Origin: Crotalaria pallida
Lineage: Eukaryota > Streptophyta > Magnoliopsida > Fabales > Fabaceae
Reading direction: 5' to 3'
Assembly: GCA_037953625.1 (NCBI GenBank)
Contig: CM075649.1
Coordinates: 71,641,290 to 71,705,289, forward strand
Length of the DNA: 64,000 nucleotides
In this document: positions 56,501 through 64,000 of the stretch, piece by piece
Position numbering within the stretch: the first letter of the stretch is position 1
Layout of the letters: each line of letters starts with the position of its first letter
Notes under the pieces: generated by a model
The model's database searches: none
What the model was told of the DNA's origin: nothing
The model's input: the letters and a program-made list of their open reading frames with translations, nothing else
Position numbers and translations under genes: made by a program

Positions 56501-59192
56501 GAACTAAAGGAGCAGCAGAATTGGATTCTGCCGCCTGCACCTGAACAAGTGAATTAGACTCATGCAAAACAGAAATGGGGTTAGCATGATCTGAATCTAT
56601 ATCATATGAATCAACAGATGCAGTAGCAGAATTTAAAAACTGGTCAATTTCAATGCATGCAGTGCACATTTCGGAATCAGAACATGCAGAACAAGTAAAT
56701 GAGCTAGTGAAAGATGGCAAATCATAATCATGCAAAAAGTCTAGAACATGCTCATCAATCAGATCATCAATCAAGTCAACATGAAAGACAGAGTGGTCAT
56801 CAGAAAAAATTTTCATAGCATCAAAAATATTGAATCGAACCACACTGTCATCAAATTCCATGGAAAGTGTACCTGCATGCACATCTATCTTGGTTCGGGC
56901 TGTTTTCAAAAATGGTCTCCCTAATATGATAGGGACAGCACTACGAGAGGTGTCCTTTTCCATATCAAGAATATAAAAATCAGCAGGAAAGATAAGCTCT
57001 TCAACCCGAACCAGGACATCCTCTATCAAACCTGCGGGGTAGGCAGTAGATCTATTTGCCAAATGAATAACCACACCCGTAGGTTGAAGAGGTCCAAGTG
57101 AAAGAGATTTGAAAACAGACATAGGCATAACATTAATAGATGCTCCTAAATCTAGCAAAGCATTCTCAAATTTAGTATTACCTATGATACAAGGCACAGA
57201 GAAAGTTCCAGGATCCTTACACTTTTTAGGAATATGAGGGACGGGTTTACCTATAAGAGCAGAGACATTTCTTCCCATGCTGATCCTCTCATTGCCCTTG
57301 AGCTTCCGTTTGTGTGTGCATAGATCCTTCAAGAACTTTGCATACCTTGGAATCTGCTTGATTGCATCAAGAAGGGGTATGTTGACTTCCACCTTCCTGA
57401 ATGTGTCAAGTATCTCTTTGTCAATCTCTTCCATTTTCTTGCTTTGAGTCACCCCCCTTGGTGGGAAAGGAAGAGGAATGGGGGGTGGTTGTTGGGCAGC
57501 AGCAGGTGTTGTGCTTGTGGAAGGCTGAGCTGGATTGGATTTTCTGGTACTTGTGTGCTCACTCTCCTCGACCATTTGGCTCTTCTTGTTGGTTGAAACT
57601 AGATCATCTTTGTTGAGGTCAGATTCTGGTGTGGGTGTGACAATCTGCTTCCCTGACCTTAGACTAATGGCATTCACATTCTGGTTTGGATTGATCACTG
57701 TTTGGGATGGCAACTTGTTAGAATTCTGAGATTGCACAGTGTTGATTGCTGTTGCCATCTGTCCCATCTGATTGGTCAAAGATTGAATGGAGGCCTCTTG
57801 TCTTTGAATGGATGTTCTAGTTTCCTGTTGGAATTGGAGATTTTGCATGGTCATCTGTTTCATCAGCTCTTCCAATGAAGGCTGCTGCTCAGTACTAGGA
57901 GCTGGTGGTGCAGAATTAGCCTGTTGTTGTCTCTGTTGCTGGACTGGAGGAGGTACATATGGTGGTCTAGAATTGTTCTGAAATTGAACCTGTGAAGGTT
58001 GCTGCTGATCAGACCATCTCAGGTTGGGATGGTTCCTCCAACCAGGGTTGTATCTATTGGTAGAGAGATCAAAGTTCTGTGGCTGCTGGTTTCTACTGTT
58101 GAAGATGTTGGCAGCATATGCCTCAGGTTGGTCAGCACCAGTCGTGGGCTGCTGCTGCACAGAAGGGCATGCATCTGTGGGGTGCTCAGCGGATGTGCAT
58201 ATGCCACATAATCTAGCAGGCAGAGACAACTTCTTCTGGTTGATGGCCAATTGAGTGACCAAAGTTGTAAGTGAATCTATCTTCTGTTCAAGCTTCTCAA
58301 CCTTACCAGAACTTGTGCCAACATCATTCACGCCTCTCACTATGATTGCATCGCTGTTGCCCCTTGCATGGAATTGTTGAAAATTGGAAGCCATCTTCTC
58401 AATCTTGACTCTGGCTTCTAAAGGTGTCATGTCTCCTAGGGCACCACCACTTGCAGCATCAAGCATGTTTCTCTCCATGAGGTTGAGACCTTCATAGAAA
58501 TATTGAATAAGCAACTGCTCTGAGATCTGATGGTGGGGGCAGCTCGCACACAGTCTCTTGAATCTCTCCCAATACTCATAGAGACTTTCTCCACTTTGTT
58601 GCCTGATGCCTGATATATCCTTTCGGATTGCTGTTGTTCTGCATACAGGGAAGAATTTCTCCAAAAATGCCCTCTTCAGGTCATCCCAGACTGTGATAGA
58701 ACCAGGGGCCAGATCGTACAACCAATCCTTGGCTAGCCCCTCTAGGGAGTGTGGGAATGCCTTAAGACAAACATGATCCTCTTGCACATCATGTGGTTTC
58801 ATAGTAGCACAGACAATATGGAACTGCTTGAGATGTTTATGAGGATCCTCACCTGCAAGACCATTAAACTTGGGCAACAAATGAATTAGTCCAGACCTTA
58901 GCTCATACGGGTCATCGGGATACTGGATGCACAAATCTTCAATAGTGAAATCAGGTGCAGCCAGCTCCCTCAATGTCCTCTCACGTGGTGGAGGTTGAGC
59001 CATATTTTCAGAATAATCAGAATAAGAATCAGAATTTATAGGAATAGAAGAAAAAGAAGCAGACTCACTATGTAAAGACTCAATAGACTCACTACCTATG
59101 GACTGGTTCCTATTTTGTCTAACTAGTCTTTGATAAGTTCTATCAATTTCAGAGTTATATGGATGCAAGTAGCTTGGGTTGCCCCTAGTCAT
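53550..59192 (-). CDS. gag-pol: Athila Gag-Pol polyprotein, uninterrupted (1880 aa)
   Basis: I choose the ATG at 59192 (MTRGNPSYLHPYNSEIDRTY), matching the start of the other Athila. The frame is open 13 codons further upstream. Gag core about 75-260 (YWERFKRLCASCPHHQISEQ); knuckle CGICTSAEHPTDAC at 329-342; protease with DLGAS, catalytic Asp 681; RT with SWRVCIDYRKLNQ, FMDD at 1151-1154; RNase H with LMTDASNYALGAVLSQ, Asp 1300; integrase zinc region (HLGTQRTARKVL, CEQCQ); core Asp 1582 (GIDFMGP), Asp 1641 (VSDQGTHF), Glu 1677, spacing D-x58-D-x35-E; C-terminal GPFVVTQVFPYGTVEI. Stop 53550-53552. Gag and Pol are one frame, with no stop or frameshift. All catalytic residues visible. Expression is probably silenced in such DNA (inference). 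Confidence 0.95.
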   Translation of the reverse strand: MTRGNPSYLHPYNSEIDRTYQRLVRQNRNQSIGSESIESLHSESASFSSIPINSDSYSDYSENMAQPPPRERTLRELAAPDFTIEDLCIQYPDDPYELRSGLIHLLPKFNGLAGEDPHKHLKQFHIVCATMKPHDVQEDHVCLKAFPHSLEGLAKDWLYDLAPGSITVWDDLKRAFLEKFFPVCRTTAIRKDISGIRQQSGESLYEYWERFKRLCASCPHHQISEQLLIQYFYEGLNLMERNMLDAASGGALGDMTPLEARVKIEKMASNFQQFHARGNSDAIIVRGVNDVGTSSGKVEKLEQKIDSLTTLVTQLAINQKKLSLPARLCGICTSAEHPTDACPSVQQQPTTGADQPEAYAANIFNSRNQQPQNFDLSTNRYNPGWRNHPNLRWSDQQQPSQVQFQNNSRPPYVPPPVQQQRQQQANSAPPAPSTEQQPSLEELMKQMTMQNLQFQQETRTSIQRQEASIQSLTNQMGQMATAINTVQSQNSNKLPSQTVINPNQNVNAISLRSGKQIVTPTPESDLNKDDLVSTNKKSQMVEESEHTSTRKSNPAQPSTSTTPAAAQQPPPIPLPFPPRGVTQSKKMEEIDKEILDTFRKVEVNIPLLDAIKQIPRYAKFLKDLCTHKRKLKGNERISMGRNVSALIGKPVPHIPKKCKDPGTFSVPCIIGNTKFENALLDLGASINVMPMSVFKSLSLGPLQPTGVVIHLANRSTAYPAGLIEDVLVRVEELIFPADFYILDMEKDTSRSAVPIILGRPFLKTARTKIDVHAGTLSMEFDDSVVRFNIFDAMKIFSDDHSVFHVDLIDDLIDEHVLDFLHDYDLPSFTSSFTCSACSDSEMCTACIEIDQFLNSATASVDSYDIDSDHANPISVLHESNSLVQVQAAESNSAAPLVPSVMQAPLLDLKPLPPHLKYAYLEAEQKLPVIISTSLSVDQEKQLLDVIRANKKAIGWTLADIPGISPSMCMHRILLEDGAKPVRQPQRRLNPQILDVVKKEVTKLLQAGIIYPISDSTWVSPVQVVPKKSGVIVVKNEKDELIPTRVQNSWRVCIDYRKLNQATRKDHFPLPFIDQMLERLAGKSHYCFLDGFSGYFQICIAPEDQHKTTVTCPFGTFAYRKMPFGLCNAPGTFQRCMMSIFNDLLEHCIEVFMDDFSVYGSSFDACLDSLSKVLNRCIETNLVLNFEKCHFMVEQGIVLGHIISHKGIEVDPAKLHVISHLPYPSCMREVRSFLGHAGFYRRFIQNFSKIALPLSNLLQKDTTFEFGDQCKKAFDELKRALTTTPIIQPPDWTLPFELMTDASNYALGAVLSQRVGKMSHVIYYASRTLDSAQVNYTTTEKELLAIVFALDKFRSYLLGSKVVVYTDHAALKYLLKKTDSKPRLIRWMFLLQEFDLEIQDRSGAHNLVADHLSRIEREEDAFPIRDDFPDEQLLVLHVSHPPPLIPWFADIVNYIVASVFPPLASKAQRDKLKSDAKYYVWDDPYLWRFCSDQVIRRCIPDQEIQSVLQFCHASPVGGHLGTQRTARKVLDSGFYWPTIFKDASKICSSCEQCQRAEGTLSWRQQMPQQPMLFCEVFDVWGIDFMGPFPVSFGFYYILLAVDYVSKWVEAKATRTNDAQVVVDFVRTNILCRFGIPRAIVSDQGTHFCNRSMQALLKKYGVVHKVSTPYHPQTNGQAEISNREIKRILEKMVKPNRKDWSTRLEDALWAHRTAYKAPIGMSPYRVVFGKACHLPVEIEHRAYWAVKQCNLALDQAGEERKLQLSELDEIHLEAYENSKFYKEKTKKLHDSSICRKEFLVGQKVLLYKSRLGLMSGKLRSKWIGPFVVTQVFPYGTVEIKSESTDKSFKVNGHRLKPFLTTPTLDDAPVEEASLVDPIFDPP

Positions 59193-59918
59193 GTACTGAA
59201 CAGAACACCATGTAGCATAGCAAACTGTCACTAATATACATGACCAAAATAGGCAACAAAATTTTTTTATTTTTTAAAATTTTTTCCTTTATTTTTTTCA
59301 GCACCCTAAAATCATGAAAACATACCACAAAAAGTTTGAGGATAAAATTCAAAAGGGAACCAAGGCAAACAATTAAATCAGAGACCAAAAACTAAGAAAA
59401 TAAAACTTGTAAAATAAAAAAGAAATAGTAAAACGGCTTTTTCAGGATCCAGACAAAGGAGTTTTCTGACAAAGTCAGAAAAATCAGATTATTCAGAAAA
59501 TTCCCTTCGATTTGATATAAAATTCGTCAAATTCCGAGTTACGGGTCAAAAGTTGCGACAATTTGAAGAAAGTGCTGCTAAAACTTGGAAAATTTTTCTG
59601 GAACTCACAACCAATGATGATCTGAGTGATCGTGGTGCCTCAAAACCTTTTTATATGATAAAAGTAGTGTGGATATAAATTTTCGTGCAAAAATTCCACC
59701 CACAACTATGTGAACTAGCAACCACATAATCAATCAAATACACTAATTGCAACAAAATAGCAAAACAGCAAACAGTGCAACTTCAACCGGTTATCAGAAT
59801 TGACTACTAGACCCTGAATCAGACACGACACACTATAATAACTATACTAACTACGACACTAACTAACTACTAATGACCTTTGGCAAGAACCGATATTCCC
59901 CGGCAACGGCGCCAAATT
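59193..59918 (-). promoter_or_regulatory. Leader and primer binding site of the second Athila element
   Basis: Primer site at 59897-59914: minus strand TGGCGCCGTTGCCGGGGA, Asp-tRNA-like, four bases from the LTR. The remainder is an untranslated leader without a supported ORF. Confidence 0.87.
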
Positions 59919-61039
59919 TGATCGAGGCCGTACCCGATACAAATAAAAAACAGTTTAAGTATAGTACTAGGAAGTGACTCCTAGGTCGTCTCCCAAGGAA
60001 TATCTTATCAAGCAAAAGGTCGAACACATAGTATGCATAGAAAATAGGGGGGTTTTTTTTTGTATTGAATATTGAATAATTGAAATCAAAACAGAATTAA
60101 ATCAAAACGAAGAAACAGATAAGGAAAAGCGGATAAACCCCTTTGGCTCGCGTTCACAACTCTATCATCGGTCACAAAAGATCAATTTCTTTCCTCTTCA
60201 CTGTCCAACTCGTGAGAATTAAATACTAAGCAAAAATTCAATTCTCACCCCAAAACCCAAACCTCTAATTAAGCATTAAAAGCCAAAGCATGGAGTTTTT
60301 ACGAGTTTGCATAAATTAAGCATTCATACACATGGATTATCTCTATATAATGGAACTAAGCGAACCATAACATATCAATAAGCATGAAAACAGTGAATAA
60401 AAACGAAATAGCATTAAGAATAAAACCTCAAGAGTATGTGATACATTACCAAAGGGATTTAACCTAAGAGTTTAGCCTTCCATGAAGAAAAATACCAAAA
60501 ACGTGTAGAAAGGGAAGAGAGAGAAACCCTAGCAGCCTCCACAAGCTTGGAGAGCAAAACTAAGCCTTCTCTATGAGAGAGAATGTAAAAAAACGTGAAT
60601 GGAAGGTCTCTCAAGGGTTTACACGAATTTGGCTTTTTAAATCACAAAACGGGCCTAAATCATGGGCCCAAATCCTAAGGAAAGCTTATCTTTAAATTAA
60701 ATCTAAAAATATCCTATAGATAAAATCTAAATCTTAAAAGATATAGCTAAATCTCAACTAATCATAAAGATAGATTACAATCTTCACTTCATCATATATC
60801 TTCTCTTCCAAAATTAAATCTTCATTCCCAAAATGTCCAAAAAGCCCTTGTGCCAAATATGACCTGAAAATAGAAATAGAATTAATTAGGCTAAATAATC
60901 CCAAATTAAACAATATTCAGAATAATAGTCCAATAAACTCTAAATCACTAAATCAAGCTAAACAATGTCAAATGGGCAACAAGTCTTAATAATAGGAGTA
61001 AAATAATGCAAGGAAAAAAGGGAAATAAAATGCTCATCA
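59919..61039 (-). repeat. 5' LTR of the second Athila element
   Basis: 1121 bp, complete copy. Shares termini and much internal sequence with the first Athila's LTRs, so both belong to one family. Confidence 0.94.
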
Positions 61040-62637
61040 ATGACGGACCGTTTGGATGACGGGACGATGCTCGGGTGGCACGTTATAACTATGCTCGGGT
61101 GGCATGGATTCCAAGCTTGTCGTGTACATTCTAGGTGAATGTACGAATTGTTGTATACATAGGAATACAACGCACTGTTGAGTGCTGGGTTGTCAGGGAT
61201 GGACGTCAGAGAGTGACATAGTATGATGGAGATAGGCTTGAGAGCTAAAGTCATGCATCATGCCACTCATTTAAATTAATGGTAATAAATGAAATAAGTG
61301 TGAGCATCCTATGTGCATTCATTAACTGCTATGTGTTGTATGTGATTGTTGCTAATTGATGCATATTTACATATTCATACTGAACAATTTATTCTCTATT
61401 GGTTATGTGTATAAAATTGCTTACCCCTATGCCCTTGTAGGTGATGTCTCGTTACATTGCTTGCATCGAGATCCGGCCACTTCCTAGTGGCACATGGATC
61501 TATGAGGACCATCGCGCGGTGTTCGAGGGTGAGGTAGAGATTACCTTCTACCACCCGAACCCGTTGATCCGATTCAGTCCTCGTAGATTTAGGATTCCCA
61601 TCATATACACTATGCATGTACCCCCGTTTTACACTTACCATGGACCACCTCCCACGCGACCAGCTCGCTCATACCATAGTTTTCGTTTTCGACCTACCCG
61701 CTCTCACCCTTTTACTTCGAGAGTCGTCCACGAGGAGACTCCCCCTTCTGATCCGAGGAGCCCAGTCAGGGTTTCATCATCACCTGACCCAGTACCCAGT
61801 GATAGGGTACACTCTCCCTCGGATGAGATTGAGGAGGATCCGGTGGAGGACGAGAGTGGGAGCGAGCCTGTCGTGCATTCTACTGGGAGTGATTGGAGGG
61901 ACGATGATCCCTAGGTATGTGTACAGGGTATATTATGAGGATCAGAGGATCCGATGTGTGGAGGCTGTGGAGGAGATTTGCTGCTACTGTGATGATGATG
62001 ATGCTACTACCCTTTTTACTACTTGGAGACTGCTGCTATCACTACTACTACATCTGATGCTACCGGATCTACGTGACCACCCTGGAGTTCATATTTTGGT
62101 TTGTATATACGTTGTAGACATACTTTTTGAGTACTCTAGGGCTTTGGTCATATTACTATGTAGATCGGATTATGGACTTGTATTTTGGAACTTGGAGACT
62201 TGATATGGGGACTATGTACTTATCACTCTTTTCATACTTATGAATATATATCTATGTTTATATTATTATCAGTTGCATAGTCCTATAACTTCCGCTTACT
62301 CTGATCGAAAGAGTTCGGCTGTGAAAACTATTCAATGGTATTAGTTTTATCAAACAAAGTAAGGGTAGCTTCTGTTATTTTCTATAATATATGAACGATT
62401 CTAAGAGACGAATGCTACCCAATTTTCGAAAAGGTTTTAGAAATCGCCGAATTCAATGTAACTGTTTTATAATGCCTTAGGGTTTATTCTCCAAGGATTC
62501 CAAGTGTTGGTTTGTGCACCCGTTTAAAAAGGAAAATTTTATTTTCCATATTTTCTTAATACTCGCAAGTCCATATATTATTCAATATAATAGCTTAAAT
62601 ATTAGTTTATATTTGGATAATCCGGAAGGGTGTCACA
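61040..62637 (+). repeat. 3' LTR of the Tekay-like element, second part
   Basis: Continues from ATGACGGACCGTTTGGATGA, matching 43300-44899 of the 5' LTR, and ends TGTCACA before the duplicated GTTAC (62638-62642). Confidence 0.94.
61444..61914 (+). CDS. ORF inside the Tekay-like 3' LTR (156 aa), unknown function
   Basis: Second copy of the LTR ORF at 43706-44176, same length and same splice-acceptor-like text just upstream. Changes relative to the other copy include P to A in IPCIE/IACIE, S to P in LSSG/LPSG, S to P in HPNSL/HPNPL, R to H in VVREE/VVHEE and D to E in GSDPV/GSEPV. It still has no stop, which by itself is weak evidence given the low divergence. Confidence 0.4.
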   Translation: MSRYIACIEIRPLPSGTWIYEDHRAVFEGEVEITFYHPNPLIRFSPRRFRIPIIYTMHVPPFYTYHGPPPTRPARSYHSFRFRPTRSHPFTSRVVHEETPPSDPRSPVRVSSSPDPVPSDRVHSPSDEIEEDPVEDESGSEPVVHSTGSDWRDDDP

Positions 62638-62642
62638 GTTAC

Positions 62643-62939
62643 TAAACTTTAATATTTTGAATTAAGTTTTGTAACGTTCCATTAATGGCATTAATGGTCA
62701 TTCAATTTTCATTTAAGCTCTTCATTCAATTTGATTCCTTGCCTTAATGAAACCAAATTCGTGCTCCTCCTTGGCCTCCACATTAGTGGCCTTATTTCAT
62801 GTTCCAAAGTGTCTTTATTAAGGGTATGTGTCCTCCATAAGGGCACCTTTAAGGGCAGCCCCTTAAATTCTTCAATCTTTGAGCTTATTGTTTTAGGATT
62901 GCATTTGAGTTTCCATGGTCCTTCCAGAGGAGGATATCA
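62643..62939 (-). repeat. 3' LTR of the partial gypsy element, right part
   Basis: Completes the LTR interrupted at 41345; ends GAGGATATCA. The T/A-rich part continues the composition of 41000-41345. Confidence 0.72.
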
Positions 62940-62983
62940 TTCCCTCCCTCTTGAAGAGGATTTGCCCTCAAATCCTGAAGGTC
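62885..62983 (-). pseudogene. C-terminal end of a gypsy Pol reaching into its LTR
   Basis: The minus strand from 62983 reads DLQDLRANPLQEGGND and continues across the polypurine tract into the LTR to a TAA at 62885-62887. The RANPLQEGGND form is a common tail of plant Ty3/gypsy polyproteins, where the polypurine tract is also coding. Immediately upstream on the minus strand is TTTGTTTTAG, which looks like a 3' splice site; further upstream there is no coding text within view. Confidence 0.5.
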
Positions 62984-64000
62984 CTAAAACAAAGAACACT
63001 CACATCAGTTCAAAACAGTTAAACTTGAAAGACACATTCTCTTACCCTTCAAGCATCAGGCTCATTGACACTTTCTTATTCTTAACTGGTCCTAGACAAG
63101 GACTTTATTGCTCTTCACTTGTTGTGCTTATTCCTCTCCATCAGGTTCAAACACAACAAGACAAAACCACCCTTGCAATTATTAGATTGTGATGGACAAT
63201 TCCAACAACAGCTTCAACTTGACTTGACCCATGCTTTGGCTTCACACCTGTTTGAAACTAGATAACTAAAAATTCTAGTCCTAAACAAATGAAAAGTTAC
63301 ATGAACTATTACATGTTTACATGGGTCTTGACTTAACTCAAGAAAAGGCAAACTAAAAAGACTCAAGATAAGAATTTTAACTAAAAGAAAAATTCCTATC
63401 TAAACACATGGTTGCTTCTTGAAACATGCACTCAATTTTCTTGAGGCATTGGTGAGTGTTCCCCCATTTGGTACTTCATTCTTGCAACCTGAAATCCAAA
63501 CAAACAAAAAGTTTTCACAAGATATGTGTCAGAAAGATAGAAATTAAGCAAAGCCTCCACTCTTGTTTTCACTCAAAGTGTTTTCACTCATATTACTCAA
63601 AGTGTTTGCACTCTTTGTGTTTTACTCAAGCTCTCTTTACTTTTCATTCTTTCACAAGTGTTTCACTTTTAATCATCTCACTCTCAAGTGTTTCACTCAT
63701 GCTTTCTTTCACTATCACAAATGTTTCACTCTTAAGCATCTCACTCTCAAGTGTCTCATTCATGTTCTGTTGTTCTCTATTTTTTTTTGTTCATGGATTG
63801 GTCCAAAAACTTCTCCCACCAAAGGCACTTCTTTCAATTGTGCCATGTTTTCATTCTTACTTGATGTTACTAATTTGAAGGAATGCAACATCAAGTTTTC
63901 AGCAACCAGAGACTCAAAGTCTAAGACTCAAAAACTCTAAGACTCAAAGACTCCAAGACTCAAAAACTTAAAGTGTGTTTAAAGACTCAAAAACTAGTGA
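62984..64000. other. Noncoding interior of the partial gypsy element with low-complexity repeats
   Basis: No ORF with a domain on either strand. At 63555-63765 words such as CTCAAGTGTTTCACTCA recur irregularly, with one clear near-duplication (about 63655-63710 and 63717-63760). From 63906 to the edge AGACTCAAA words recur every 9-20 bp. Similar GACTCAAA words occur in the element's LTR at 40300-40560. Confidence 0.6.

Larger units (their letters stand above)
50960..61039 (-). mobile_element. Athila-type Ty3/gypsy element with intact Gag-Pol
   Basis: 10,080 bp. LTRs 50960-52041 (1082 bp) and 59919-61039 (1121 bp), TGATCGAGGC...GCTCATCA on the plus strand. The 39-bp length difference is one deletion; other differences are about seven substitutions. 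Minus orientation follows from primer site and polypurine tract. Inserted in the Tekay 3' LTR, whose other copy reads CCGTTTGGATGACGGACC. Flanks here are TTTGGATT at left and ATGACGG at right, so no clean 5-bp duplication is seen. Complete gag-pro-RT-RH-IN frame; candidate autonomous copy. Confidence 0.93.
41346..62637 (+). mobile_element. Tekay/Del-like Ty3/gypsy derivative with 3.55-kb LTRs
   Basis: LTR 1 is 41346-44899. LTR 2 is 49000-50959 plus 61040-62637, split by an Athila. They begin TGTAACACCCC (mutated to TATAACACCCC in LTR 2) and end TATCACA or TGTCACA. Perfect duplication GTTAC at 41341-41345 and 62638-62642. The very long LTRs, TGTAACACCC start, single-knuckle Gag and GGGGACGAAATTC before the polypurine tract fit the Tekay/Del chromovirus group (moderate). 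The 4.1-kb interior encodes only Gag; pol is a remnant. LTR divergence is roughly 1% by eye. Confidence 0.9.
40236..64000 (-). mobile_element. Minus-strand Ty3/gypsy element, partial, split by the Tekay-like insertion
   Basis: Satellite stops at 40235, and a TG-starting sequence (TGATGCGCCC) begins. After removal of 41346-62637 plus one GTTAC, the LTR is 1407 bp (40236-41345 and 62643-62939) and ends GGATATCA. It is followed by TTCCCTCCCTCTTGAAG, on the minus strand a polypurine tract CTTCAAGAGGGAGGGAA. So this is the 3' LTR of a minus element whose body runs past 64000. The second LTR and second target copy are not visible, so the left border rests on LTR form and the satellite break. Lineage is not determined. 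Confidence 0.78.

Noticed and set aside
29550..61039. Recombination between the two Athila elements as the cause of their structures
   Set aside because: Each has its own matched LTR pair, and its flanks join into one continuous target, so two independent insertions explain them better.

Overview
The window looks like repeat-dense nuclear DNA of a flowering plant, probably from a satellite-rich heterochromatic block. Every recognisable coding sequence belongs to a plant LTR-retrotransposon lineage: Ty1/copia of Sirevirus and Angela/BARE-like type, and Ty3/gypsy of Athila and Tekay/Del-like type. The elements lie nested inside a tandem satellite with a 151-bp monomer. I see no host gene, tRNA, rRNA, CRISPR array or bacterial feature. 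The sequence alone does not identify the species.

Layout. The satellite is the base layer (1-1254, 25694-29549, 36826-40235). Three elements have inserted into it. (1) An Angela/BARE-like copia element, 1255-25693, + strand, TSD AATAC, LTRs of 1539 bp differing by about 2.5% by eye. Its 5' LTR is split by a complete Sirevirus (2349-11332, TSD ATCTT, 1533-bp LTRs with 3 differences). Its reverse transcriptase region is split by a minus-strand non-autonomous element (16027-22870, 364-bp LTRs with 1 difference). (2) An internally deleted Athila element, 29550-36825, - strand, TSD CTCAT. (3) A minus-strand gypsy element that starts at 40236 and runs off the right edge. Its visible LTR is split by a Tekay/Del-like gag-only derivative (41346-62637, + strand, TSD GTTAC, 3.55-kb LTRs). 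The 3' LTR of that derivative in turn contains a second Athila element (50960-61039, - strand) with an uninterrupted 1880-residue Gag-Pol.

How the parts relate. Only the Athila at 50960-61039 has an intact polyprotein. It resembles the nearby deletion derivative closely enough that an element of this kind could have supplied proteins in trans for it (inference). The Sirevirus has an intact gag, but its pol has one internal stop and an unusual gag-pol junction. The Angela-like element is broken by three in-frame stops, one frameshift and the insertion. The Tekay derivative keeps gag, plus a 156-codon ORF inside each LTR, and has lost nearly all pol.

Most unusual signals: (a) paired ACTCGAGT palindromes set 20-23 bp apart, in clusters within the LTRs of two unrelated superfamilies (Sirevirus and Tekay), 54 perfect copies by my count; (b) a higher-order satellite repeat of 23 monomers (3473 bp) made of a 13-mer and a 10-mer block; (c) the ORF preceded by a splice-acceptor-like sequence in the Tekay LTR; (d) the repeated modules with conserved borders inside the non-autonomous element.
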